Shown here piece by piece: positions 1-9,478 of a stretch of DNA of 31,476 nucleotides; within the stretch, counting starts at the first letter, position 1; the number at the start of each line of letters is the position of its first letter. Source of the stretch: Gnetum montanum (taxonomy: Eukaryota > Streptophyta > Gnetopsida > Gnetales > Gnetaceae); NCBI GenBank assembly GCA_015680685.1, contig MNCI01035706.1, positions 307,010-338,485 of the forward strand, read 5' to 3'. Under the pieces are notes generated by a model. It was not told the origin of the DNA, did not search any database, and saw only the letters and a program-made list of their open reading frames with translations. Made by a program: the position numbers and the translations under genes.

Positions 1-149
1 TGTCCAAGTACGACACACTCGAATAAAGACACCGTACAATCACATTCACCACACTGCGGGCAGACATAGGAAAATTCTAACTCTGGAGGGATCAAACTGC
101 CAGAGCTTCGCTACCTAAAACTGGGATGGAAATGAGGGAGAGCTGCCTG

Positions 150-158
150 TTATTTATA
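150..158 (-). promoter_or_regulatory. TATA box of the LTR-like element
   Basis: The minus strand reads TCTATAAATAA here. The equivalent TATA box of the related copy lies at 25983-25991 on the plus strand. In both copies the conserved GCGAAGCTCTGGCAGTTTGA block follows about 40-50 bases downstream, where a transcript leader would be expected. Confidence 0.55.
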
Positions 159-187
159 GAAATTGCGGCTGACTGGCTATGATATCA

Positions 188-320
188 TGGCCCATGATAC
201 ATCACATACGCGATATCGCGGCCCATGATACAACGCGACCCATGATACAACGCAACCCATGATACAATGTGGGTGCCTTATCGTGGGTGCCTTAACGTGG
301 GTGCCTTAACGTGGCTGCCA
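188..320 (-). repeat. Short tandem repeats in the U3 of the LTR-like element
   Basis: Two short tandem arrays lie upstream of the TATA box. The word CCCATGATAC occurs at 191, 222, 239 and 256. It is followed by GTGGGTGCCTTA at 269, 283 and 298, with a decayed fourth unit at 311. The related LTR at 25920 has the GATATC palindromes but not these arrays, so they are specific to this copy or subfamily. They may be enhancer-like U3 repeats, which is inference. Confidence 0.6.
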
Positions 321-421
321 GCACTATGAGCAATTCAGGTCTCATCACCAGCTGAGCCAACCAAGAGACAAGACATGGGCTCCAACGGAGCCATTATAGA
401 TACATAGGCAGGGTGTGACAT

Positions 422-1015
422 TCACAATTCTACTTCTCAAGGGCATGCAGAATATCAAGTGTGTTCTTGTGCAATTCAGAATCCACAAAACTCGCAGCTC
501 GCTGGAAATCTTAAAGAGCTACCTCTCTCTGAACCTACTACTTAGCCAACCCACATCCATCCGGATGGAAGTGCATGGAAGTTTGATGAATGTGTTGCTG
601 AAGCACCACCTACGTGGTATCACAATTTATGCCCAAAGTAATGTATGGGCACTGCCCTTACTCCATCCATTGCCACACACTCTGCTTGTGCACCTTATCT
701 AGTTGGTGCTGCTGTGACACCTCCTTTGCCTACGCCTAAGCCTGTTGTACATACTATGTTCGCTCCCTTTCCCTCTAATTGATCTCCTCATACTTCAGCT
801 CTACCTTGACATGGTCTTGCAGCTCATCCACCATCCTTGCCTAAGAGCTCTCTGCCTGCAAGGCCTACTACCTAATGAGCTCTTGCTCATGTTTGTAGAA
901 CTGGGACTCCAAGTCAACCTGTGCCCATTGGAAGGCCTCCTCCCAATGGGCCTCCCAAGCCCACTACTCTTTTACTCTGGGCTTGGCTGCCACCTCCCCA
1001 CTGACTCTGGCTAGC
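422..1015 (-). pseudogene. LINE copy A coiled-coil tail protein (ORF3-like), decayed
   Basis: From 1015 downward the minus strand encodes WAWEAHWEEAFQWAQVDLES, matching WEAKWNEAFTQAHTDLEAQF of copy C. It is a charged, alanine- and glutamate-rich stretch expected to form a coiled coil. From about 610 it reads QTSMHFHPDG, and then a block near 500-430 resembling VASFMDTEDHRNTLDILHEL of the other copies. Several stops and at least one frame change interrupt it. I do not recognise the family. Its value is that a distant copy of the LINE keeps the same two blocks in the same order, just before the LTR-like insertion at 420. Confidence 0.6.
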
Positions 1016-1119
1016 TCTACGGTGAACGCCGAATGATGAATTAACCAAATAAATAATTTTATTTTTTCTAGAAGTTTTCCTTTCCATAACCCTTGCCAAC
1101 TGTGCACCTCCTGATATTT

Positions 1120-2880
1120 GTGCCTAATTAACTATTGCGGGGAGGTGTCCAGCAACCCCCATTGCAAGAAAATTCTATCATGCCTACAGATTGCCTTCTA
1201 GACATGTGATCCTATGGTTTGTCCACCCAATGCTCGTACTTACGCTCTACCATATTGATCCATTGAGCCTAATGAGGACCCAACCTAATGAGCTTATTTA
1301 CCAAGGTATGAAACCCAATGTCAATTATGTCTTGGAACTTGGGAACTCCCAAGCCTCCAGCATTCTTTAGGCAAGCCACAACATCCCACAACACCAAATG
1401 CAACCAATGCCCCCTTTTTTCCCTAACCAAGTGAAATTACATATTATCTTATCAATCTACTTAACAATTCCACTTAGGGGGTTAGTAATAGAAGCCACAT
1501 ACCTAGCCATGGTAGTTAACATAGATGTAGCCAACAAAGCTCTCCTAACTCGAGTCAAAAATCAGCACATCCAATGATCCACACATTCTTGAAGCCATTG
1601 CAATAGCCCACACCAAACATGTCTCCTATGCCAATCATACATTTGAAGGCCTAGGTACAAGTCCTCATGCGATCTAGGTAAAACCCCCAAATGTTGCATG
1701 ATCAACCCCTTCACCCTAGTTGAGGTATTCAACAAGTGAACTACAAACTTTCCTTTGTTGATTTCCAACCCAATCTCCATAGCCATATGCTTCAACACCC
1801 AATTGATTGCCATGGCCTAGGGGAACACTGCCCAAGAGAAAAGGATTGTGTCATCTGCGTAGTATTCAACTAGGCATCTAACCCCTGCAATCTATAGCCC
1901 CCTAACCCCCTCCACCTCATAGTATGCCTACAAAGTATCCATAACCAAAATAAAAAGATAGGGTAATAGTGGGTCTCCCTATCTTAACCCCCTACCCGAC
2001 AAGGAGAATCCCCACAACTTCCCATCTAGATCTAAAGAGAAAGCCCCTAAAGATTGAATAGATATGCATAGCTTTACAAAATCCATGTGGAAACCCTTCC
2101 TCAGCATGATCTCTTGCAGTGCCTTCCAATACATAGTATCATAGGCTTTAGAAATATCTAATTTAAGGCACATAACTAGATACCATGACAATCTCATATA
2201 ATTCATAACCTCCTACACCAATAGAATCTAGTCATGAATGTGCTTGCCCTAAATAAAACCCACCTAACTAGGTCCTACCAATCATGGCATAAAAGGCCCC
2301 ATCCTAAACACTAGCATCTTTGAGAAAAGACAGAGTAAGGTGTTGCCAACTCCAATCAACCAAAAATGTGATAGCTCCGTAAGGTTAGTTAACTTCAATA
2401 TAAGCACGATACAAGAGAAATTTATTTCTCTGTGTACCTATCACCACCTTAGCATATCGTTGAATGCATCTAGAATATTCTAACTAGGGATGTCAATGAA
2501 AGCTCAAAAAATTCCATTAGCCACCCATTCGGACCTCGTGCCCTACTTGGCTTCATCAAACCCATAGCTACTTCTAACTCCAACATGGAGAAAGGGGCTA
2601 AGAAGACAATGATTATCCTCCTTGTGCAAGACAAGATCAATAGGGATCAACAGAGGCCTCACTGAACTCCTCATCCAAATGTCAGACCAAAAATCCATGA
2701 AAGTTTGAGCAACAAGTTGACTACCACTAACTTCCTGTTCATGAAAGGAAAGACTAAATCTTCTTGGACAAATGCATGGATGTGGTAGCTACAAAAAAAA
2801 CGTGTGTTTCGTGGTAGTTGCAAAGAAAAAACATGTGTTACAATCCCCTTCTTTCAGCCACCATGCTCGACCTTGATGTC
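1120..2880 (-). pseudogene. LINE copy A reverse transcriptase, decayed
   Basis: This is a non-LTR reverse transcriptase relic (RVT_1 type), the enzyme that copies element RNA into DNA at the nicked target. Motif A is KLDISKAYDT in the open stretch 2206-1979, which continues to SGRGLR, then a TGA codon, then GDPLLPYLFI. The catalytic YADDT lies near 1863-1849. The thumb and C-terminal part continues through MAMEIGLEINKGKF, then KKGG near 1400, and a WEFPSS-like segment near 1340. The linker ahead of the RT (EGDCNTCFFFA, near 2870-2830) matches EGDRKTRFFFA of copy D. Frame changes and stops show that it is dead. The minus-strand pieces 2206-1979 and 1813-1562 are the longest open parts. Confidence 0.85.
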
Positions 2881-2889
2881 TCCAATAAG

Positions 2890-3560
2890 CCTCAGCCTCC
2901 CTATCCTCAACTTGAATTTGAGCTTAAACCTCACATTTAACCTCATGAAAATCCTTACTAGCTTCTTGCTCCACTTGCATCTCCCCCAGCCATTGCATGA
3001 ACCTCACTCGAAGAGATTTAAATGAATACTTATCCTCAACATTGAGCCTTCTAAAGGTCTACTTGAGTTGGGTCAACCCCCACTTTAGAAAATCCCAGGG
3101 CTCTACCTTCTATGAATACAACCCCCATATGCCCTTCACCATTCACCACAGCCAAGGCTTATGGGTCCAATAACGTTTGAGGAAAAATGAAACAACCTTC
3201 CCCATCGATACATCCCCCACACAGCATAGAATCGATTTGTGATCAAACACCACACATTCCTATCTTGTCACCACCACCCCCCTTGTCATGAGGATATGGG
3301 AGTTGACCCAAAAACAATCAATCTTAGTCATGATTCTATCACTACCCTTCCATCAATTACTCCACGTGAACTAACATCCATGTATCTCCAAGTCAACGAG
3401 ATCATGTGCTTCAAGGAACTGCAAGAACTCCTGAGCACCAGGGTAGGTCTTGGGCTCCCCCATCAGACTTCTCCCACCTATATAGCAAGAGGAGTTTTTG
3501 CATTTTTTTAGAGCCCAAGAAGCTTTTGAGCCTCCTAACTCACAAACTACTAACCCGTTT
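2890..3560 (-). pseudogene. LINE copy A AP-like endonuclease, C-terminal part
   Basis: The minus strand encodes GAQEFLQFLEAHDLVDLEIH, then FTWSN and the SDRIMTKIDCFWVN stretch. These match the C-terminal half of plant LINE endonucleases (pattern FxxFLxxxxLVDL..FTWSN....RIDRFLVN), and the same region of copy D near 30700-30600. The domain nicks target DNA to prime reverse transcription. The N-terminal catalytic part (SWNxRG, QETK) is not recognisable between 3560 and 3700, so copy A is probably 5'-truncated or too decayed to follow there. Confidence 0.7.
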
Positions 3561-3700
3561 TCACCCTTTTTTGACCATCATTCTACTGGAAGTAGGATTT
3601 ACATTGTGGGGGATACAAACCTGTGGTCTTTTGTGGAAGATTTTCCAAAATTTTTCTAACTCCTCATGATCAACCCATCAAAATAATATTTACTTACCAT

Positions 3701-3911
3701 AAAGGGTTAAGCCAAAAAAACAAACTTTGATAGCTAGAAAATAGAATAATATTAAAATAATTCACTTAGCCAAGATCACAAAATAACACTTAAACAATTA
3801 ACACTTAACACCTAGAAATCAAAACAAAACCAAATCTAATGAAGAAAGGTATGCAAATAACTAAGGGTTCTAACCTGGAAATCTAATCATGGATTATGTT
3901 TGTGATCACAA
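3701..3911. other. AT-rich spacer, no gene seen
   Basis: This is a low-complexity A-rich stretch between LINE copy A and the gag-like frame that starts at 3912. It has no coding signal on either strand. It could be the 5' leader of the gag-like element. Confidence 0.4.
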
Positions 3912-5109
3912 ATGGCATCCAAACGAGAACCACAAGCAAGAGGGCCTTCACAACCCAGGGAAAAGCAACCTTGAGGAGGATGAGGCCAACAACAGTAGCA
4001 ACCCCAAGAGCAAGCAGCCATGGTGACCCATGCTACTAGACCTTTTAGGGAGGAACCCAAAGTGGAATCTATGAGGCAGATTCCAATAGTAGAAATAGGC
4101 CAATTCAAGTAAGATGAAGCTTCTAGGCCAAGGCCTAACCTAGAGATCACTCTAATGAAGGTCTATTTGGAGTGCATCAAGACCAAGGAATTCCAAATTT
4201 CTATCCTCTAAGAAGTAAACTTTGGATCCTTCTTGGAGCTAGCATCAAAGGAGGTCCACACACAACTGCAAGGGTCTCCCTTGTGGCCCAATTTTTCTAA
4301 CAATGGAGAATAGTACAAGGGGGAGACTTATTTATTTTGGAACAACCAACAAGGAGATGCATCAATAAAGATCAAAGATATAACCATCTCCTACTTGGTT
4401 GAGGCCATAGCAGAGGCCCTTGGTTTGCCCAACACAAGGGCAAAGTTGCTGGAAATATCAATGCAAGTGGACCCAGAAGCTAAAAAGAAGTGTGATCAGC
4501 AATGCTATCAAGTGAACCACAAGGAGTATGGTTCTCTCACAAAGGCAGAGAGAGTATACTTTAAAATTGTCTTATCACATAAATCCAACAGTGAGGCCTA
4601 GTAAAGTGATAGCTTTCTCCACCCAGGCATGTGCTACTTTAAGTGGAAAATTCCCAGTCAACCTACCCTAGCTCATTTTCCTATAGATCGAAAAACACTT
4701 CAAGGAAAATGAGAAGGGAAGGAAAACACTTCCTTTCCATTCCTCATCTGCAAGTTGTGCAAAAGAGGAGGAATAGCACCTATTGCATCCTAGTAGGAGA
4801 TGATGAAGGATAAGGCAACGGTTAGGCTGCAAGAAGAGGAATAGCCACCACCACCACCTACAGCGTCAACGACTACACTAGAGACATTTGTAGCTACCGA
4901 AAGACTCAGAAAACTTTCATAACAGCAGCTACAGAAACAGTAGTGCTCTGTAGGTGGTGGAAAATCTTCCATTTACCATTGAGCCATGAGCCATCTTAAG
5001 GAGGTCACCAGGACCATAAGTTGGCTACATAGTGAAAGGACCCTACTCTTCTCTACATAGAGGAACCAAGCACCCACCAGGCCCAATCCAAGTCAACAAC
5101 ATAGAACAT
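3912..5109 (+). pseudogene. Gag-like ORF relic, single frame with many nonsense changes
   Basis: An ATG at 3912 (MASKREPQARG) opens a reading frame that can be followed in the same phase to about 5109, roughly 400 codons. It is broken by stops (TGA, TAG, TAA) but by no frameshift that I can see. The N-terminus is basic and glutamine/proline-rich. The middle (4395-4601) contains VEAIAEALGLPNTRAKLLEI and then VNHKEYGSLTKAERVYFKIV. The C-terminal part has a CKLCKRGG pair of cysteines (near 4750), a proline run PPPPPT (near 4850) and a possible short coiled coil (ERLRKL, QQLQKQ). The layout resembles gag-like or plant-mobile-domain-like proteins of plant retroelements, but I cannot name the family. 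No RT lies in the same orientation beside it; LINE copy B, on the other strand, follows. Confidence 0.5.
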
Positions 5110-5149
5110 GAGGCCCAAGGTTGCCAGGGGACAATTGAAACAACCCCGC

Positions 5150-6348
5150 TATGGGTGTGCCAGTAGTCTATTGCAGGCGTAGTGTGGACGTTCAAGGGCT
5201 ATGAAGGATATCCAACATATTACAGTGAAGCTTGGAATCCACAAAACTATCAGCCTATTGAATAGCCTACATGGCCAATTCACACCGATTCCACTCCTCG
5301 ACCAATGTTCCCCTGTCTGGGTGGAAGCACACAGATGTCTGGTAGATGTGATGTCAAAGCTCCCCCCACGAGCAATTGTAGTTGATGCCCAGGATGATGT
5401 ATAGACACCATCCATCCCAAATCCATTGGAACGCACTCTACTCATGCACTTGATCCAACTATTACTATCTCTACCTTTCCTATTCTTGTTCTTGCTTTTA
5501 CTATGCTTGCTTAGCCACCTCATGCTCTCTACGAGTGGCTTCCTCCTAAATTAACTCCTCCTAGACATGAGCTCGAATCTCATCCACCAGTCAGGCCTGG
5601 GCAACCTCCACCTACAAGGCTTGCTGCTGAATTAGCTCCTGTTCTCACTTGCAAAAATGGGTTTCCAACTCAATCTACATGAACATGAGGGCTTTATTCC
5701 ATTTGGCCTCCCACTCTCAATGCTCTACATCACACGCAATAATCACTACCTCTATTGTCGCATGACGTAGCTCCTCATCTCGCCTCTCTATGTGATTTGA
5801 CACTCCACATGGGGAGACATTCGACACTGCCATGGGGTTAGAGGTCCATGGTCCCCCACAATTACTCCACCTCCTGGAGTAAGTCATCGTAGGTCCAGCC
5901 CCCAAAATCCCAGAACAGGCCAAAAGGAAGGACCTAGGTTGAGAAGACCCCAAGCGGGGAAACCCCAACTCCGCCTAAGGTTGCACCCCCACTACCCCCT
6001 GCCACAAGGCTAAACTAAGCCCAAAGTGACGACCTCACTTCTGTTGTTGTAGTGTTGCTAGAAAAAACCAGGGTAAGTTAACCCTAATCCCAAGCTTCAA
6101 GCATTTGATGAAGGAAAAATGAATGCCCTGGAGCTTGGACCCATTACCAGACCACACAAAGAACCGGTCCACCAAATCAGTAGCCTGAGCCCAGACGGGT
6201 GGTAGGGAGGATTTGGGAACCTGTCTACTCTGCGTGCATGGCACCGGTCCTATGAAAAATAGGTCAGCATCCTACAATCCACATGTGGTGGGTAGGATGA
6301 TTTCACCCTCTGCTTGGGCACCCAAATACCTGGCAATTGTGGATTCTA
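5150..6348 (-). mobile_element. LINE copy B: 3' half only
   Basis: The minus strand holds the post-zf-RVT domain (6348 to about 5990), the coiled-coil segment (about 5800-5530) and the C-terminal block (about 5400-5150). The copia LTR abuts it at 6348/6349, so the missing EN-RT half was either separated by that insertion and lost, or never present. No poly(A) is evident at the low-coordinate end near 5150. Confidence 0.75.
5150..6348 (-). pseudogene. LINE copy B tail: unknown domain plus coiled-coil ORF, decayed
   Basis: Beginning at 6348 the protein matches copy C: both start IEST-like, then LGA, then EGEII, then LFF-GPVP, SRQVP+SSLP, DLVDRFF and GSKLQG. The open part 6244-6035 ends VNLPWFFLATLQQQK, and after a stop LALWQG matches LALWRG of copy C. 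Further on RDEEL..., then HWEWEAKWNKA corresponds to NEELL..., EWEAKWNEA of copy C. The end reads WGELWHHIYQTSVCFHPD and then ADSFVDSKLHCNMLDILHS, parallel to the final block of copies C and D. Conservation is visible in protein while the DNA is well diverged. The function is unknown. Confidence 0.65.
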
Positions 6349-6735
6349 TGATAATGACTTTAGTACCCTGAAAAAAGGTGCAGTCCTCTCACCAGTTAAG
6401 GACACAAGTCATCCTTATATCTTTCCCAAGCACCCAATCTGTTACTCCAGTAGATCTTAGATCAACATCAACAAGACTCACATCTCCAAGGTAAAGCCTT
6501 GATCCAATGTTTCCACATTAAAACACACACACCTATAAAGGCTACTCCTAGCCTTCTATTTATAAGGAAACATTAGGACCAAACCCCAATCCTAACTCAT
6601 GTGGGATCAAACACATCCCCACATAAACATCACTTTACAAAGTAACCCTCCCTTTTTCTAATGAAACATCCTTTTAAAAACATAAGAGGAAATACAACAA
6701 ATAATAGTAATGTATTTGTCTTCATCTTTCCAACA
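6349..6735 (-). repeat. 3' LTR of a Ty1/copia element
   Basis: On the minus strand the LTR starts TGTTGGAAAGATG at 6735, directly after a polypurine tract, and a plausible end (...TTATCA) lies at 6349. That gives about 387 bases with TG...CA ends. It contains a TATA box (6556-6566) and lies just downstream of the copia RNase H. LINE copy B resumes at 6348. The 5' LTR is not in the window, so the exact end and the target duplication (candidate TAGAA at 6344-6348) cannot be confirmed. Confidence 0.75.
6556..6566 (-). promoter_or_regulatory. TATA box in the copia LTR
   Basis: The minus strand reads CCTTATAAATAGAAGG about 170 bases into the LTR, the usual place for the core promoter of a short copia LTR. 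Confidence 0.55.
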
Positions 6736-6746
6736 AACTCCCCCTT
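6736..6746 (-). other. Polypurine tract of the copia element
   Basis: The minus strand reads AAGGGGGAGTT immediately before the TGTTGG start of the LTR. This is the standard plus-strand primer position and fixes the LTR boundary. Confidence 0.75.
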
Positions 6747-6785
6747 GAAACAAAATCCAACTAGCCTCCAAGAGATGCATGCTTC

Positions 6786-8105
6786 TAATTAAGCTTCAGC
6801 TATCCCAAGCTTCATCCTACAAAAATTGTGTTTTTCAGCTATCTCTAGTTTTGTTAAAGCATTAGCAACATTAAGCTTTGTATGGACCTTTCGAACATGC
6901 ACCAAGCCATCCTCTATGATTTCTCTTATGAAGTGAAGTTGGACATCTATATCTTTTATCTTGGCATGAAAAGAAGAATTCTTTGCAAGATGGATTACAC
7001 TCAAACTATCACAAAACACAACATACCTTTGCTATTTTAATCCAAGATATTGCAGTAATCTCTTCATCCATAACATCTCCTTACATGCTTTTATGAGGGC
7101 AACATATTCTAATTTAGTTGTAGATAAAGTTACCAATGGTTGTAGACGTGACAACCAACACACTACTACACTAAAAATAAACATGAACCCTATAGTGGAA
7201 CATCTTGTATCATGATTAGTAGCAAAGTTTGCATCTACAAAACCTTCAATGTGCATATCAACATCTTCAAAACACAAGAAATGTGTTTTTGTGCCCTTTA
7301 AATATTTTAGAATTCATTTAACAACCAACTATTGATTCCACCCATAGTTGGTCATAAATCTACTAACTACTCCAACGGCATAAAATGACCCAATAGCAAG
7401 AGTATATGGGAAGTTCTTCACCTTTTCAAAATCCTCTTTTGATGTTGGCCAATCCTTCTTTGATAAATTAAATTATGTTGAAAGAGGTGTACGTACAGGT
7501 TTTGCATCCTCCATGTTGAAACATTTCAAAACCTTTCTAATGTATTCTTCTTGACTTACCCGCAACTTCTTCCTTTTTCTATCCCTATAAATATTCATTC
7601 CAAGAATTTTCTTTGCCTATCCCAAATCCTTCATAGCAAATTCTTTGCCCATTTTTAACTTCAGACATTTTATCTCTGCCATGTCATTTCCAGCAATTAA
7701 CATATCATCATCATACAACAACAACACTATAAACTATACATCTCCAGAAAAATACACATTGTGGTCTAGAACATTTCTCTAATAAGTCAGCTTCTTCATG
7801 AAGGTATCAAATCTTTTATACCACTACCTAGAGGCTTGTTTCAACCCATATAAGCTCTTTTTCAGTCTACAAACCAAACCTAAACCTTGTTGTTTTTCAT
7901 ACCCTTCTAGCTATTTCATGTATATTCCTTCCTCCAAATCTCCATGAAGGAATGTCATTTTTATGTCAAGATGTTCTAGCTCTAAGTCCATGCAAGCAAC
8001 CAAAGATAGCTAAATGTATAGAAGAGTGTTTCACCACCAAAGAAAAAATTTCATGAAAGTCTATACTTGGTTTTGTCTTTAGCTGTGCGTATAGTTTTTG
8101 CTTTA
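6786..8105 (-). pseudogene. Ty1/copia reverse transcriptase and RNase H, decayed
   Basis: This is the 3' half of a copia pol. From 8100 downward the RT reads KPSIDFHEIFSLVVKHSSI, then LEHLDIKMTFLHGDLEEGIY in a shifted frame, LKKSLYGLKQAS-like, and LLLYDDDMLIAGND (7701-7740). That last motif is the YVDD catalytic site with V changed to D. It continues through KILGMNIYRDRKRKKLRVSQ (near 7600), PLSTxFNLSKKDWPTSKEDF (near 7460) and YLKGTKTHF (near 7290). The RNase H (7277-6789) carries FVDANFATNHDTRCSTIGF, STTKLEYVAL, KEMLWMKRLL and then NSSFHAKIKDIDVQLHFIRE. The protease, integrase and first part of the RT are absent. Internal stops and a frameshift near 7950 show that it is inactive. Confidence 0.9.
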
Positions 8106-8357
8106 GGGCTACATTGACGAGGCCACATAGATGTAGCAAACACTACATCAACACAGCCTTGTCGATGGGGAAACACCATGTAAAAGGGATCTCATCGAAG
8201 GAGCCCCATCAATGTGACACTTTGACGCTTATCATGTCCCCACGACTAAATGAAAACTTATCCTCCGGTTTCTTTACAAAATTGGGAAGGTATGGCCTTA
8301 TTGACTAACCCTTAACAAAACAAACTTTAATGTCAAAATAAAGCAAAATACTCTAGC
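8106..8357. other. Spacer between copia relic and LINE copy C, nothing recognised
   Basis: No coding similarity is visible. The A-rich right end (8320-8357) resembles the sequence after 11597, as expected if copy C inserted into one continuous AT-rich locus here. Confidence 0.4.
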
Positions 8358-8366
8358 AATAGCCAA
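8358..8366 (+). repeat. Candidate target-site duplication, left, of LINE copy C
   Basis: AATAGCCAA here is repeated exactly at 11588-11596, just after the poly(A) of copy C. Similarity to copy D begins at the AGCTTGAC that follows, so this is the 5' truncation point. Confidence 0.65.
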
Positions 8367-9478
8367 GCTTGACATCACGAAAGCCTACGAAACACTCGGC
8401 TGGGAGGCATTGTAGTCCATCATGCACCTGAAGGGGTTTGACCCGCAGTTCGTCCATCTATGCATTCACTTACAATCCTCAGCAGGGTTTTCCTTTGATA
8501 TGGGGGGGTAGTTGTGGGGCCTATCGTCCCCAGGATGGGGGTTGAGGCAAGGGAACCTACTTTCCCCCCTCCTCTTCATCATCACCATGGACTTAATGCA
8601 ACATTATTGTTCACATTCGGAGTGGATGGTCTGAGCATTGCCAGGGTGACTTGTCGGGTAGAACATTACGCAGATGATACGATGTTGCTAAGTAGGGCGA
8701 TGGTCCCACAAGAATGGTGCATCAACGTGGCTTTGTTCTGCCTAGCTACCGAGGTGGGGATGGAAATCAATCGAACCAAATCCTCAACCCACTTCATTAA
8801 TGTGGATGAACAGATTAAAGTGCAAGTGATACAGGTTCTGGATATCCAGCCAGGGGCTAATAGCGACACATACCTAGGCATTCCCCTCTTCAGGTGGGGG
8901 TGGACCATGACGTGGGACCCGCTGCTAGAAAAAATTGAAAGAAGAACAAACCATTGGGCAAATAGATTCTTAATTCACAAGGGGTGCCTGCTTGTGGCCA
9001 CCAGAATTCTCGTGGAAACTGCATGCTTCGTGGCTACCGAGGTCGTCCCCCAAGGGCCATCATCAATGCAGTTAACACATTGGTTCGCCACTTCATTTGG
9101 GAGGGGGGAAAAGGGGGGAGCAAATTACACTTGGTCCGATGGGAGCAGGTGGCGCACCCCCGAAGTGCAGGTGGGCTGGGCATCACGTCTTTTGAGGATG
9201 AGCTGATGCTGGGGCAACAACGACTCATACTCCAATTCTCACACCCAAATCAGGACCCGGTCCCCTAGATCTGCATTATGAGCAGGAAGTATACCCACTG
9301 GGAGGCAGTAGCATGGGACTCTAGGCCTTGCAAAGTACTATCTTGGCATGTGTGCATGATGCAGGCCTTGGGGTGGGCAGATCTTGAGCCAAGAGCCATT
9401 ATGATAGCCAAATACCCCTGCAGCGATGGATGGCATCGGATCTGGAAGGGGCAGTTGCCTAAAAAATAAAAATTTTCC
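8367..9478 (+). pseudogene. LINE copy C reverse transcriptase (from motif A), decayed
   Basis: The sequence enters at KLDITKAYETLGWEAL, followed by a TAG where copy D has CAG. It continues with LCIHLQSSAGFSFDMGG, another TAG, then LWGLSSPGWGLRQGNLLSPL and FIITMDLMQHYC. A one-base loss near 8615 shifts the frame into the long stretch 8514-9206, which holds YADDTMLLSRA (near 8668) with the catalytic YADD, then GMEINRTKS and YLGIPLFRWGW. Another shift near 9050 gives AVNTLVRHFIWEGGKGGSKL, RWEQVAHPRSAGGLGITSF (near 9140-9200) and RAIMIAKYPC. The N-terminal palm, fingers and the whole EN are absent because of the 5' truncation. Confidence 0.9.

Larger units (their letters stand above)
1..420 (-). 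mobile_element. LTR-like promoter region of an LTR retrotransposon (partial)
   Basis: Read on the minus strand, this begins TGTCACACCC at 420, a plausible LTR start, right where the LINE tail upstream of it stops. It holds a TATA box, then the block GCGAAGCTCTGGCAGTTTGA and a CTCCAGAGTTAG motif. The same order (GATATCGCG-type palindromes, TATAAATA, the GCGAAGCTC block) is found on the plus strand at 25920-26070, so the two are copies of one repeat family. The element runs off the window edge, so its far end, PBS and coding region cannot be seen. The LTR assignment rests on the promoter layout and on the two insertions into the same LINE family; no coding domain supports it. Confidence 0.6.
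421..3700 (-). mobile_element. LINE copy A: degenerate EN-RT non-LTR retrotransposon
   Basis: In element order on the minus strand this shows the C-terminal part of an endonuclease (about 3560-2890), the EN-RT linker, the reverse transcriptase (about 2880-1120), a very short remnant of the zf-RVT start (near 1060), the coiled-coil tail (1015-700) and its C-terminal block (690-422). Compared with copy C, most of the zf-RVT and the following domain are deleted between about 1060 and 1015. The 3' end is replaced by the LTR-like element at 420. Stops and frameshifts occur throughout. It is clearly more diverged from copies C and D than those are from each other. Confidence 0.8.

Noticed and set aside
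179-270. Spaced short repeats considered as a CRISPR array
   Set aside because: Units are about 10-15 bases with irregular short gaps, and the setting is a plant LTR promoter with no cas genes.
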